A stretch of DNA of 64,000 nt from Planomonospora sp. ID82291 (GTDB lineage Bacteria; Actinomycetota; Actinomycetes; Streptosporangiales; Streptosporangiaceae). Both the position numbers and the translations under genes were made by a program. The first letter of the stretch is position 1, and each line of letters begins with the position of its first letter. The notes under the pieces were generated by a model, which did no database searches, was not told the origin of the DNA, and saw only the letters and a program-made list of their open reading frames with translations. The stretch spans positions 496,001-560,000 of the forward strand of contig NZ_JABTEX010000001.1 of assembly GCF_015711645.1 (NCBI RefSeq), given 5' to 3'. Shown in pieces: positions 9,282 through 20,153 of this stretch.

Positions 9282-9742
9282 ATGGCCAGCCGTACCCATG
9301 AAGCAATACTCCCATACTTTCTTACGTTATGAAGACGGAAGAACACGGAGAGCAATGAGCGCTTCCGGCGCGGAGACAGCGGAGCCGTGTCGGCGGGACA
9401 GGCTCCCCGCACCCGGAGGGAAGGGGGCGGACCCGCCGGGACCGGTCCACCTGCGACGTTTGACCGGTGAAAACACCAGGTGACAGGGCGATTACGTGGC
9501 TTCGGCACGGGTTCCGGGACGGCGGGCCGGGCGGAGATGCCGATCGGGCTTCCCGCGATCCACTCGGCTGGTAGTGTTCGCCGCAGAAAGCGCTAGAACG
9601 GCTGGCACCGAACCACGAATTCGGTCCGGCCGGGGGCAGGGAGCTCGTGGGGATGACGGCTCCCGCCGGCGCGGTCACCAAACATCATTCAGCCGGGGCA
9701 CCCGGTGACTTCGTCCTGCCCTTCCTCATTGTGAGCGAGTAC
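9282..9742. other. Long intergenic region before treS
   Basis: About 460 bp with no convincing gene. The first 40 bp are AT-rich and should hold the vapBC promoter (leftward). The rest should hold the treS promoter and leader. No clear -10/-35 pair, riboswitch or terminator was recognised. Short frames here show no domain. Confidence 0.5.
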
Positions 9743-11434
<1,692 letters not shown>

Positions 11435-11457
11435 ACCGGCCGTGAACCGCGGCCCGG

Positions 11458-11490
11458 CCCCGGGCGGCTCCCACGAGGCGCCGCCCGGGG
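11458..11490. terminator. Bidirectional hairpin between convergent genes
   Basis: CCCCGGGCGGC (11458-11468) and GCCGCCCGGGG (11480-11490) form a perfect 11-bp stem with an 11-base loop. It lies between treS and the leftward ABC permease. There is no U-tract, as is common in high-GC actinobacteria. Confidence 0.6.
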
Positions 11491-11521
11491 ACCGGCGTCC
11501 CCGCACCCCGGGCGGCGCCCG

Positions 11522-12259
11522 TCAGCGCACGTCCTTGCGGACCACCCGCGCCGCACCGGCCGCCATCGGGACGACGATCCAGACGAGCACCGACACCGCC
11601 AGCCGGACGGCGCCGTCCCCGGAGAGGCCGCCGGACATCAGGGGCCCGGTGGTGGTGTTCAGGTCGAGCCACTCCGCCAGGGTCGCACCCGTGGCGCCCA
11701 GCCTGCCGACCGCGGCCCACGCCATCGGGGAGGCCAGGCAGATCACGATCGCAGCCGGCGCGTTCAGCAGCAGCGCGCCCATGGCGAGCCCCTCCGCCAC
11801 CAGGAGGACGTTCACGCCGGTCCAGCCCAGCAGGGCGGCGGGATCGACCTCCCAGACGGCCGGAACGCCCTGGGCGGCGGCGGCGACGGCGGTCGCCGGC
11901 ACCGCGGCCAGTACGGCGAGCGGGCAGGCCGCCACGGCCGCGGCCAGCGCGGGCAGGCACTTGGCCGCCAGCACGCGCCCGCGCCGGGGTTCGAGCGTGA
12001 AGGTGGTCAGGGCGGTCCGGTGGCTCCACTCGCCGGTCATCGTCAGGATGCCGAGCACGGGGAGCAGGGTCCCGGATCCGATTCCGGCGGTGGTGATCAA
12101 CCGCTGCAGTTCCGGGCCGGCGACGGCGCCGCGCACCGCGACGGCCGCGACGACCAGGACGACCAGGGCCAGGGCCAGGGCCGTGCCGCTGCGGGTGTCG
12201 ACGAGCTTGCGGGCCTCGACGGCCAGCAGCCGCCGGAACGGGGTCGCGGTGCCGGTCAT
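11522..12259 (-). CDS. ABC-2 type transporter permease
   Basis: 245 residues, about six hydrophobic segments, starting MTGTATPFRRLLAVEARKL. The short cytoplasmic start with LAVEARKLVDTRSG resembles ABC-2 or BcrB-like export permeases. It is the partner of the ATPase upstream. Its ATG at 12259 is the last in a chain of ATGA overlaps created by a 35-bp tandem repeat. The divergent histidine kinase/response regulator pair probably controls it. The substrate is unknown; such sets often export antibiotics or peptides. Confidence 0.75.
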   Translation of the reverse strand: MTGTATPFRRLLAVEARKLVDTRSGTALALALVVLVVAAVAVRGAVAGPELQRLITTAGIGSGTLLPVLGILTMTGEWSHRTALTTFTLEPRRGRVLAAKCLPALAAAVAACPLAVLAAVPATAVAAAAQGVPAVWEVDPAALLGWTGVNVLLVAEGLAMGALLLNAPAAIVICLASPMAWAAVGRLGATGATLAEWLDLNTTTGPLMSGGLSGDGAVRLAVSVLVWIVVPMAAGAARVVRKDVR

Positions 12260-12294
12260 GCGGGGCTCCGATCGGTGGTCGCGGTGCCGGTCAT
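12256..12294 (-). CDS. 12-codon minigene (copy 2) in the 35-bp repeat
   Basis: ATG 12294 to TGA 12256 encodes MTGTATTDRSPA. It starts inside the stop of the first minigene and its stop overlaps the permease ATG (ATGA at both ends). The peptide is the permease start fused to the ATPase end. It probably has no function as a protein, but a ribosome would have to terminate and restart on it to reach the permease. Translation is inferred, not shown. Confidence 0.35.
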   Translation of the reverse strand: MTGTATTDRSPA

Positions 12295-12325
12295 GCGGGG
12301 CTCCGATCGGTGGTCGCGGTGCCGG

Positions 12326-12329
<4 letters not shown>
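12291..12329 (-). CDS. 12-codon minigene (copy 1) in the 35-bp repeat
   Basis: ATG 12329 to TGA 12291 encodes the same MTGTATTDRSPA. Its ATG overlaps the ATPase stop (TGA 12328-12326). With copy 2 it makes three successive ATGA couplings between ATPase and permease, where one would be expected. Confidence 0.35.
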
Positions 12330-13039
<710 letters not shown>

Positions 13040-13198
13040 GCGTCCAGTCCATCGGACGCGGCGCCGCCCGTCATCGGACCGGGGGCGCGGACCCGTGACC
13101 GCCGGGCCCGTTCCGGCGCTCCGATCGTCGACCTGCGGCCACCCGGTCGTCGACCCGGGTCGCTGAACGACCCGTCCGGCGGCTCCTAGGCTGGGGAC

Positions 13199-14347
13199 AT
13201 GCACGACCGTACGGAGGACCGGCCGCCCCTGGACCGGTCCGGAATCGCGCTGCGCTACCTGTGCGCCGTGCCGCCGATGCTGTTCCACGGCGTCGTCCTG
13301 GCCGTGGTCGCCCACCGGGAGCCCGGCCGGCTCGCGTCGGCGCTGACCGACGTGGGACTCGGCCTGGCCGGGCTGGTCCTGCTGCTGGGGCTGCGCCGCC
13401 ACCCGTGGCGGACCGCTCTGGCCACCGCCCTGCTCACCGCCGTCTCCGCCACGGCGTCCGGTCCCGCCTACGTCGCGTACGTGTCCCTGTGCGCGCACCG
13501 CCGATGGCGCCGGATCGTCCCGGTCGCGGTCGTGTCCTGGGTGTGCCTGACCGTGTACGCCGCCCGGGGCGGCGTCGGCCAGACGACCGCCGTCTCCGTG
13601 ACGACCGGGACCGTCGTCCTCGGCGCGCTGACCGTCTTCGGCCTGTACCTGCGCGGCCGCCGCGACCTGGCCGCCTCGCGGCGGGAGGCGGCGCTGGCCG
13701 CGCGGCGCGAGCAGGCGCAGCGGATCGAGCAGGCCCGGCTGGCGGAACGGATGAAGATCGCTCAGGAGATGCACGACGTCCTGGCCCACCGGATCTCCCT
13801 GCTGTCGATGCTGGCCGGGGGCCTGGCGTACCGCGAGGACCTCACCGCCGAGGAGACCCGCGAGGTCGCGCTGGCGATCCAGCAGAACGCCCACCAGTCG
13901 CTGAACGAGTTGCGCACCGTGCTGGGCGCGCTCCGCCGCGGCGGCGCCCCGGAGCCTCCGCAGCCCGGCCTGGACGATCTGGAATCCCTGTTCGACGAGG
14001 TGCGCACGGCCGGTCAGCGGGTCGAGGTGTCCGACACCGTGGACGGCCGGGACCTGCTGCCGGCGCAGACCGGCCGCCACGCGTACCGGATCGTGCAGGA
14101 GGCCCTGACCAACGCGCGCAAGCACGCTCCGGGCAGCCGGGTGACGGCCGAGATCGGCGGGCGGCCCGGGCACGGCCTGCGCATCCGGGTGAGCAATCCG
14201 GCGCCGCCCGGTGTGCCCGCGGGCCCCGGCGGGAGGCTCGGCCTGGTCGGCCTGGCCGAGCGGACCCGGATGGCCGGCGGCACCCTCCGGCACGCCGCCC
14301 GGGACGGGGCGTTCGTCCTCGACGTCCGGCTGCCGTGGGAGGCTTGA
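13199..14347 (+). CDS. Sensor histidine kinase (NarL-system type)
   Basis: 382 residues. Four to five N-terminal membrane segments fill residues 15-150. A HisKA_3 dimerisation helix follows, with the phospho-acceptor His in QEMHDVLAHRISLLS (about residue 195). The C-terminal HATPase holds YRIVQEALTNARKHA (N box) and GLVGLAERTRMAGG (G box). There is no large extracytoplasmic domain, so it probably senses from within the membrane, as do kinases that watch cell-envelope stress or an ABC exporter. The response regulator begins four bases after its stop. Confidence 0.9.
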   Translation: MHDRTEDRPPLDRSGIALRYLCAVPPMLFHGVVLAVVAHREPGRLASALTDVGLGLAGLVLLLGLRRHPWRTALATALLTAVSATASGPAYVAYVSLCAHRRWRRIVPVAVVSWVCLTVYAARGGVGQTTAVSVTTGTVVLGALTVFGLYLRGRRDLAASRREAALAARREQAQRIEQARLAERMKIAQEMHDVLAHRISLLSMLAGGLAYREDLTAEETREVALAIQQNAHQSLNELRTVLGALRRGGAPEPPQPGLDDLESLFDEVRTAGQRVEVSDTVDGRDLLPAQTGRHAYRIVQEALTNARKHAPGSRVTAEIGGRPGHGLRIRVSNPAPPGVPAGPGGRLGLVGLAERTRMAGGTLRHAARDGAFVLDVRLPWEA

Positions 14348-14351
14348 CGCC

Positions 14352-14999
14352 GTGATCCGACTGGTGCTGGTGGACGACGACCCGATGGTGCGGACCGGGC
14401 TGCGCCTCATCCTCGGCGGCGAGCCCGACCTGGAGATCGTCGGCGAGGCCCGGGACGGTCTGCACGCCATGGAGGTGGTCCGCGACCTCGGACCCGACGT
14501 CGTGCTGATGGACATCCGGATGCCCGGGCAGGACGGGCTGACCACCACCGGGCTGCTGCTGTCGCGGCCGGACCCGCCGCGGATCCTCGTGCTCACCACC
14601 TTCGACGCCGACGACATGGTGCTGTCGGCGTTGCGGCTCGGCGCCGACGGTTTCGTGCTGAAGGACACGCCGCCGCCGAAGATGATCGAGGCGGTCCGCG
14701 CCGTGGCGAGGGGCGAGCCGGTGCTCTCGCCCAGCGTCGCACGGCAGGTGATCGCCGCGGCCGCGGGCGGGCACGGCGCGCGGGAGCCGGAGGCGCGGCG
14801 GGAGCTGGACCGGCTCACCGAGCGCGAGCGCGAGGTCGCGACCGAGCTCGCTCGGGGCAGCTCGAACGCCGAGATCGCCGGACGCCTCCACATGAGCGTC
14901 GCGACCGTGAAGGCGAACGTCACCCGGATCTTCGCCAAGCTGGGGACCGACAACCGCGTGCAGGTCGCCATGAAGGTGCGCGACGCCGGTCTCCTCTGA
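14352..14999 (+). CDS. NarL/FixJ-family response regulator
   Basis: 215 residues from GTG 14352. The receiver domain has the acidic pocket VLVDDDP, the phospho-accepting Asp in VVLMDIRMPG (about residue 54) and the conserved Lys in FVLKDTPPP. A LuxR-type helix-turn-helix is at the C-terminus (LTEREREVATELARG ... NAEIAGRLHMSVATVKANV). It is cotranscribed with the kinase and probably controls the divergent ABC genes. The longer open frame upstream overlaps the kinase and lacks family similarity. Confidence 0.92.
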   Translation: MIRLVLVDDDPMVRTGLRLILGGEPDLEIVGEARDGLHAMEVVRDLGPDVVLMDIRMPGQDGLTTTGLLLSRPDPPRILVLTTFDADDMVLSALRLGADGFVLKDTPPPKMIEAVRAVARGEPVLSPSVARQVIAAAAGGHGAREPEARRELDRLTEREREVATELARGSSNAEIAGRLHMSVATVKANVTRIFAKLGTDNRVQVAMKVRDAGLL

Positions 15000-15051
15000 G
15001 CGCGGCGCGGCGGGCGCCCCGGACCACGCGGCACGGCGGACGGCGCGGTCG

Positions 15052-15108
15052 GCGCCCGGCACCGGCGCTCCCTACCGGACCGCGCCCGGCACCGGCGCTC
15101 CCTACCGG
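15052..15108. repeat. 27-bp direct repeat duplicating the permease 3' end
   Basis: The 27 bases at 15082-15108 include the stop codon and last codons of the FtsX-like permease. An identical copy stands at 15052-15078, just downstream, with a period of 30 bp. The extra copy lies outside the gene, so the protein is unchanged. Confidence 0.85.
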
Positions 15109-17381
15109 GCGGTGACCGGGACCTGCGCGCGGGCCGCCCGGCGGGCCGGGATCAGGGTCACCAGCAGGCCCGCGCCGATCGCCGCCAGCGCCGCGACCGC
15201 GAGGACCGAGGCCGGCGGGGTGCGGCCGATGCCCGCGCCGACACCGCTGGTGTGGCCCTGCAGGTCGATCAGGCCGCCGACCACCGAGGCCCCGGCGGCC
15301 GTGCCCGCCGCCACCCCCAGCACGACCAGCAGCCCGGTCCCGGTGACCAGCGTCGCGGCCACCTGCCGGGGGGTGAGGCCCATGGCCTTGAGCACCGCCA
15401 GGTCGGAGGCGTGGTCGCGCAGGCCCAGGGCCCCGGCGGTGAGCAGGTTGGCCAGGCCCAGCAGGGCCAGCACGGCGGTCAGCGCCACGATCACCACCCG
15501 GATGACCGCGAGCCGCTCGGCCGGGTTGACCGTCCGCCGCACCTCCAGGGCCTGTCCGGAGGCGGCCAGCAGCCGCGCCCGGACCGCCTCGGGGTCGGCC
15601 CCGTCGGTCAGCACCAGCCGGTGGAACTGGGGCGGCACCGCGTCCTTGGCGGCCAGCGTGTCCAGCCCGGTGGAGAGCACCTCGCCGTCCTGGTCGGGCT
15701 CCACCACCCGCCCGACGATCCGCACGATCAGCGGCGTGCCGCCGACGGTCATCCGGACCCGGTCGCCGATCCGCACGCCCAGCAGGTCGAGCAGGCCCTG
15801 CCCGGCGACCGCCTCGCCCCGCGCGGCGAACATCCGCCCCTCGGCGACCACGAGGGGGTACGGCGCCCCGGAGGTGCCGAGCGCGCGGACCAGCACGCTC
15901 CGGGTCTGCTCGGGCTCCAGCGCCGCGACCTCGCTGCCCGGGTGGACGGCCCGCACCTCCGGGTCGGCCCGCGCGATGCGGGCGGCCTCGTCGGCCGTGA
16001 GCCTGCCCGGATGGACGGTGAGCGCGGCGGCCTGGCCGACCCGCTCGGGGTGGCGCAGGAAGTCGTCGAGGGTGGCCCAGCAGCCGAGGCCGATGGTGAT
16101 CATCATCATCGGCACGGCCAGGCCGACGATGCTCAGGAAGGCGGGGGTGCGGCGGGTGAAGGCGTCGCGGGTGCCCAGCACGAGCGCGGGCGGGAGCCGT
16201 ACCAGCAGGGCGAGCTTGGCCAGCCGCGACAGGCGGCCCCGGAGCGGGGCGGCCGGGGCGGCGGGGATGGGCGGGGTGCGCCCGCCGCGCCAGGCGGGCA
16301 GCGCCGCCGCCACCAGGACCACCGCGGCGCTCCCGGCCGCGATGGCCAGCAGCGGCAGCGGCGAGAGCGGGGGGAACGGCAGGCCGTCCAGGGTGAGCGC
16401 CGCGGCGAGCTGCCCGCCGGCCAGCCCGAGGGCGATGCCGGCCAGCCCGAGCACCCCGTGCTCGGTCACCAGCAGGGCGACGACCTGGCCCCGGGTGTAG
16501 CCGAGGGACTTGAGCGTGGCGATGTCGCGCGTCTGGGCGAGCACCCGGCCGCCCGTCACGTTGGCGACGGCCAGCGCGGCGGCGACCAGCCCGGCCACCC
16601 CGAAGAGCGCCAGCAGCAGGCCGAGCAGCCGGTTGTCCAGCTCCATGGAGGCGCGGACCTCGCGCCAGGTGGACATGCGGCGGATCTGCTCGTCGAGCAG
16701 GGTGACGGCGCCGTGGACGGCCGGCAGCGTGTCCTCGCCGTCGGCGAGCCGCAGTCCGGTGACCACCTCCCGGCGGCCGGGAGCGGGCTCGATCCGGGTG
16801 AGGGTCTCCGGCAGGATCCAGGCCAGGCCGGGCGTCCACTCGGGGTAGAAGCCCTGGTCGGCGGTCTCGGCCAGGCCGACCACGACCAGGGGGTGGGAGG
16901 AGCCGCTGAGCGCGGTGACCGGGAAGGGGTCGCCGACCCGCAGGTCCAGCGCCTCGGCGAAGGAGCGCTCGACGACCGCTCCGGCGGCGTCGCCCGCGCG
17001 CAGCCACCGCCCCTGGCGGACCAGCGGCGCGGCCGTCTCCGGCGGATCGGCGGACGCCTCGCGCAGCGCCACCGGCGACTTCCGCCCGCCCAGGGTGAGC
17101 GTCACGGGCGCCGCCCGGTACGGCCCCGCCACCCGCGCCACGCCGGGCAGGTCCCGCAGGGCCGCCAGGTCCGGGGCCTCGCCGGTGTGGATCCACACGT
17201 GCGCGCCGCGGGTCCGCTCGAACAGCCCGCGCCAGGGGTTGGTGCCGTCCTCCAGCAGGGTCGCCGCGGCGACCAGCGCGGCGACGATCCCGGCCACCGA
17301 CAGGACGGTCAGCAGCGCCTGCCCGCGGCGCGCCCGCAGGTCGGCCCGGATCCAGCGGGCCGACGCCCGCACGGTGTGCAC
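15102..17381 (-). CDS. FtsX-like (MacB-type) ABC transporter permease
   Basis: 759 residues from GTG 17381. There are two copies of a four-segment FtsX layout: one membrane segment near residue 20-40, a large extracytoplasmic domain to about 240, three segments at 250-360, a second extracytoplasmic domain (about 440-610) and three final segments (610-750). Such proteins work with a MacB/LolD-type ATPase in mechanotransmission, lipoprotein release or peptide export rather than classical transport. The ATPase ends five bases upstream. The operon order is padR, ATPase, permease. Confidence 0.85.
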   Translation of the reverse strand: MHTVRASARWIRADLRARRGQALLTVLSVAGIVAALVAAATLLEDGTNPWRGLFERTRGAHVWIHTGEAPDLAALRDLPGVARVAGPYRAAPVTLTLGGRKSPVALREASADPPETAAPLVRQGRWLRAGDAAGAVVERSFAEALDLRVGDPFPVTALSGSSHPLVVVGLAETADQGFYPEWTPGLAWILPETLTRIEPAPGRREVVTGLRLADGEDTLPAVHGAVTLLDEQIRRMSTWREVRASMELDNRLLGLLLALFGVAGLVAAALAVANVTGGRVLAQTRDIATLKSLGYTRGQVVALLVTEHGVLGLAGIALGLAGGQLAAALTLDGLPFPPLSPLPLLAIAAGSAAVVLVAAALPAWRGGRTPPIPAAPAAPLRGRLSRLAKLALLVRLPPALVLGTRDAFTRRTPAFLSIVGLAVPMMMITIGLGCWATLDDFLRHPERVGQAAALTVHPGRLTADEAARIARADPEVRAVHPGSEVAALEPEQTRSVLVRALGTSGAPYPLVVAEGRMFAARGEAVAGQGLLDLLGVRIGDRVRMTVGGTPLIVRIVGRVVEPDQDGEVLSTGLDTLAAKDAVPPQFHRLVLTDGADPEAVRARLLAASGQALEVRRTVNPAERLAVIRVVIVALTAVLALLGLANLLTAGALGLRDHASDLAVLKAMGLTPRQVAATLVTGTGLLVVLGVAAGTAAGASVVGGLIDLQGHTSGVGAGIGRTPPASVLAVAALAAIGAGLLVTLIPARRAARAQVPVTAR

Positions 17382-17386
17382 GGCCG

Positions 17387-18133
17387 CTAGCCCCGCAGCT
17401 CCACCACGTCGCCGACGCCCCCGCGGGGGCGGCGCCGGGACGCCGGCAGGGCGCCGTCGTCGACGATCTGGCCGTCGAGGAGGGAGACGACCCGGTCGGC
17501 CAGCCCCGCCACCCGGGCGTCATGGGTGACCAGGACGATCGTCTGGCCGTCGCGGTGCACCTGGCCGAGCAGCTTCAGCACGTCGCGGGTGTTGCGGCTG
17601 TCCAGGTTGCCGGTGGGCTCGTCGGCCAGCAGCAGCCGGGGGCGGTTGGCCAGCGCGCGGGCCAGCGCCACGCGCTGCTGCTCGCCTCCGGCGAGCTGGG
17701 CGGGGGCGGCTCCGGCCCGGTCGGCCAGGCCGAGCGCGCCGAGGAGCTGCTCGCGGCGCTCGCGCGCCTCGCGGGGGGAGGCCCCGGCCAGCAGCGCCGG
17801 CAGCTCGACGTTGTCGGCCACGGTCATGTTGGCCACCAGGTTGAAGAACTGGAAGACGAAGCCGACCTTCCTGCGACGGAGCAGCGCCCAGGCGCTCTCG
17901 CCCAGCGTGTCGGCCCGCTCGCCGTCCAGCCAGATCTCGCCGCTGGTCCGGGTGTCCAGGCCGCCGAGCATGTGCACCAGCGTGGACTTGCCGGACCCCG
18001 AGGGGCCCATGATCGCGATGAACTCTCCCGGCTCCACCCGCAGGTCCACGCCCCGCACGGCGGGGACCGGCACGCCTCCGTCCTGGTAGATCTTGACGAG
18101 GTTGACGGTGCTGATCACAGGGGGGGTGTCCAT
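17387..18133 (-). CDS. ABC transporter ATP-binding protein (MacB/LolD type)
   Basis: 248 residues from ATG 18133 (a TTG one codon earlier is less likely). Walker A GPSGSGKST near residue 43, signature LAGGEQQRVALARAL, Walker B LLLADEPTGNLDS and VTHDARVA are intact; FQFFNLVANMTV is the Q-loop typical of the MacB/LolD group. It energises the FtsX-like permease encoded next. It starts 13 bp after the padR stop, so the three genes are one transcription unit. Confidence 0.92.
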   Translation of the reverse strand: MDTPPVISTVNLVKIYQDGGVPVPAVRGVDLRVEPGEFIAIMGPSGSGKSTLVHMLGGLDTRTSGEIWLDGERADTLGESAWALLRRRKVGFVFQFFNLVANMTVADNVELPALLAGASPREARERREQLLGALGLADRAGAAPAQLAGGEQQRVALARALANRPRLLLADEPTGNLDSRNTRDVLKLLGQVHRDGQTIVLVTHDARVAGLADRVVSLLDGQIVDDGALPASRRRPRGGVGDVVELRG

Positions 18134-18146
18134 CAACCGCTCCGGT

Positions 18147-18671
18147 TCAACTGAGGTCCTCCTGGCAGCGTTCGAGCCAGTCGAGGTCGGCCTGCAGGTG
18201 CAGCATGGCGCCCTCGATCAGCAGGAGCGCCACCTGGTTGTCCGGATCGGTCCGCTCGGCGAGCTCGTTCAGGTCGCGCATGAGCGAAAGGTAGTGGCGG
18301 CGCTGCCGGTTGATCAATGCCATCCGGTCGGCGATGCCGGTCATCGGGGCCAGGACGAGCTTCATGAAGAACTCGTCGCGGACCCGCGGTCCCTCGGTGG
18401 GCTCGTCCACCCAGTCGTCCAGGGCCTCCCGGCCGGCGGCCGTCAGGTAGTAGACCTTCTTGTTCGGCCGGTTGGACTGCTCGACGTCCACCGCCCGGAC
18501 CAGGCCGTCCTTCTCCAGGCGGCCGAGCGTGACGTAGATCTGGCCGATGTTCGGCGACGGATAGGCGCTGCCGAAGGTCTGCTCCAGCGCCTGTTTGAGT
18601 TCGTAGCCGTGGGCAGGTTCCTTCGCCAGGAGCGCCAGCAGGAACGGCCGCACGCCCAACCTCCTCGTCAT
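18147..18671 (-). CDS. PadR-family transcriptional regulator
   Basis: 174 residues. The N-terminal winged helix reads LLALLAKEPAHGYELKQAL, then NIGQIYVTLGRLEKDGLV and VYYLTAAGREAL. A C-terminal helical dimerisation region follows (residues 95-170). This is the PadR-s2 layout with a long C-terminal half. Such regulators repress neighbouring transporter operons until a small molecule binds. It leads the operon with the MacB-type ATPase and permease, so autoregulation is likely. The region 18672-18787 upstream is AT-rich and shared with the divergent sugar-binding gene. Confidence 0.9.
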   Translation of the reverse strand: MTRRLGVRPFLLALLAKEPAHGYELKQALEQTFGSAYPSPNIGQIYVTLGRLEKDGLVRAVDVEQSNRPNKKVYYLTAAGREALDDWVDEPTEGPRVRDEFFMKLVLAPMTGIADRMALINRQRRHYLSLMRDLNELAERTDPDNQVALLLIEGAMLHLQADLDWLERCQEDLS

Positions 18672-18704
18672 GCCCGCGTTATGCGAGCGTTACGGACTTA
18701 TCCG

Positions 18705-18733
18705 TTGACGTTCACATTAGCGCTGTGCATAAC
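18705..18733 (+). promoter_or_regulatory. Candidate sigma-A-like promoter of the first sugar-binding gene
   Basis: TTGACG (18705-18710), a 17-base spacer and CATAAC (18728-18733) resemble -35 and -10 boxes. They lie about 55 bp before GTG 18788, which also has a GGAGGT ribosome site. Assigned by eye. Confidence 0.35.
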
Positions 18734-18787
18734 ATGAATGCATCTACCTAACACGTATGTAACCTCACCGACATCCGGAGGTCACAG

Positions 18788-20053
18788 GTGAACCGCCTGG
18801 TCCCGTTCGCCCTCGCCGCAGCGCTGCTGGCGGGGTGCACGGCGGGGTCGGGCGGGCAGGAGCCTCCCCGGCGGGAGGGCGGGACGGGCCCCTTCACCCT
18901 GGTGACGGGGCGCGACACCACCGGTTACCTGCGTCCCCTGCTCGACCGCTGGAACCGGTCCCACCCCGCCGAGCGGGTCACCCTGTTGGAGCTCCCCGAG
19001 GCGGCCGACGAGCAGCGCGCCCAGATGGTCGCCAACCTCCAGGCCAAGAGCGACCGCTACGACGTCCTCGGCCTCGACGTGGTCTGGACGGCGGAGTTCG
19101 CCGACGCCGGCTGGATCGTGCCGCTGGAGCGGAGCACGTTCCCGCTCGACCGGTTCCTCCCGCCGGTCGTCGACACCGCCGTCTACCGCGGCAAGCTCTG
19201 GGCGGTGCCGTACACCAGCAACGCCGGCCTGCTCTACTACCGCAAGGACCTCCTCGCGAAGGAGGGCCTGGCCCCGCCCACGACCTGGGCGGAGCTGCGC
19301 GAGCAGGCGCGGGCGCTGCACGAGGGGCACGGCGTCGGCGGCTACGCCGGGCAGTTCCTCGCCTACGAGGGGCTGACCGTCAACTTCACCGAAGCCGTGC
19401 AGTCGGCGGGCGGCGGGCCGATCCTCAGCCCGGACGGCACGCGGGTCACCATGGACGCCGCCGGGGCGAAGGCGGGGCTGGACTTCCTGGTCGGCGGGCT
19501 CCGGGAGGGATGGATCCCCAAGGAGTCGCTCTCCTACAAGGAGGAGGAGTCGCGGCTGGCCTTCCAGGAGGGCCGGCTGGCCTTCTCCCGCAACTGGCCG
19601 CACGCCTACGGCCCGGCCACCCAGTCGGAGATCGCGGGGAGGTTCGCGGTCACCCGGCTGCCGGGCCTGTCCGGGCCGGGCTCCAGCACGCTGGGCGGGA
19701 TCAACCTCGCGCTCAGCGCCTTCTCCAAGCGGCAGAAGTCGGCGGTGGAGTTCATCCGCTACTTCACCGGGCTGGAGAACCAGCGGCGGGTGCTCACCGA
19801 CGGCTCGTTCCCGCCCGTGTGGACCGAGCTGTACGACGACCCCGCCCTCATCAGGCGCTTCCCCTACCTGCCGGTCCTGAAGGAGAGCATCCTCTCCGCC
19901 CGGCCCCGGCCGGTCAGCGCCAACTACGACCAGGTGAGCCTGGCGATCGCCGGTGCGGTCTCAGGCGCACTCACCCCGCCCTTCGAGGAGTCGAGCGACG
20001 ACGTCGTCGCCTCCCTGAAAGGCCAGTTGAACGAGATCATCAGGGCTCCCTGA
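18788..20053 (+). CDS. Sugar ABC transporter substrate-binding lipoprotein
   Basis: 421 residues from GTG 18788. The signal peptide ends in the lipobox LLAGC (Cys17), so it is anchored on the outer face of the membrane. The mature protein has the type I extracellular binding fold of maltose/trehalose-binding proteins (KSDRYDVLGLDVVWTAEFAD; KLWAVPYTSNAGLLYYRKDLL). Family members bind trehalose, maltose or sucrose and deliver it to two MalFG-type permeases. A second binding protein gene follows 100 bp later and the permeases after that, so the first may add a second specificity to the same importer. Confidence 0.88.
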   Translation: MNRLVPFALAAALLAGCTAGSGGQEPPRREGGTGPFTLVTGRDTTGYLRPLLDRWNRSHPAERVTLLELPEAADEQRAQMVANLQAKSDRYDVLGLDVVWTAEFADAGWIVPLERSTFPLDRFLPPVVDTAVYRGKLWAVPYTSNAGLLYYRKDLLAKEGLAPPTTWAELREQARALHEGHGVGGYAGQFLAYEGLTVNFTEAVQSAGGGPILSPDGTRVTMDAAGAKAGLDFLVGGLREGWIPKESLSYKEEESRLAFQEGRLAFSRNWPHAYGPATQSEIAGRFAVTRLPGLSGPGSSTLGGINLALSAFSKRQKSAVEFIRYFTGLENQRRVLTDGSFPPVWTELYDDPALIRRFPYLPVLKESILSARPRPVSANYDQVSLAIAGAVSGALTPPFEESSDDVVASLKGQLNEIIRAP

Positions 20054-20153
20054 CCGGGGGCGATCCCCCCGGCGAGCCGTCATCCCCGTCTCGTCGTCAT
20101 CTGAAGTCATCCGAACCTCGGGGGTTTGAGAAACAACAGGAGGTCTTCCCGTT

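Noticed and set aside
18134-18136. TTG start for the MacB-type ATPase
   Set aside because: ATG 18133 follows directly and is the normal start.
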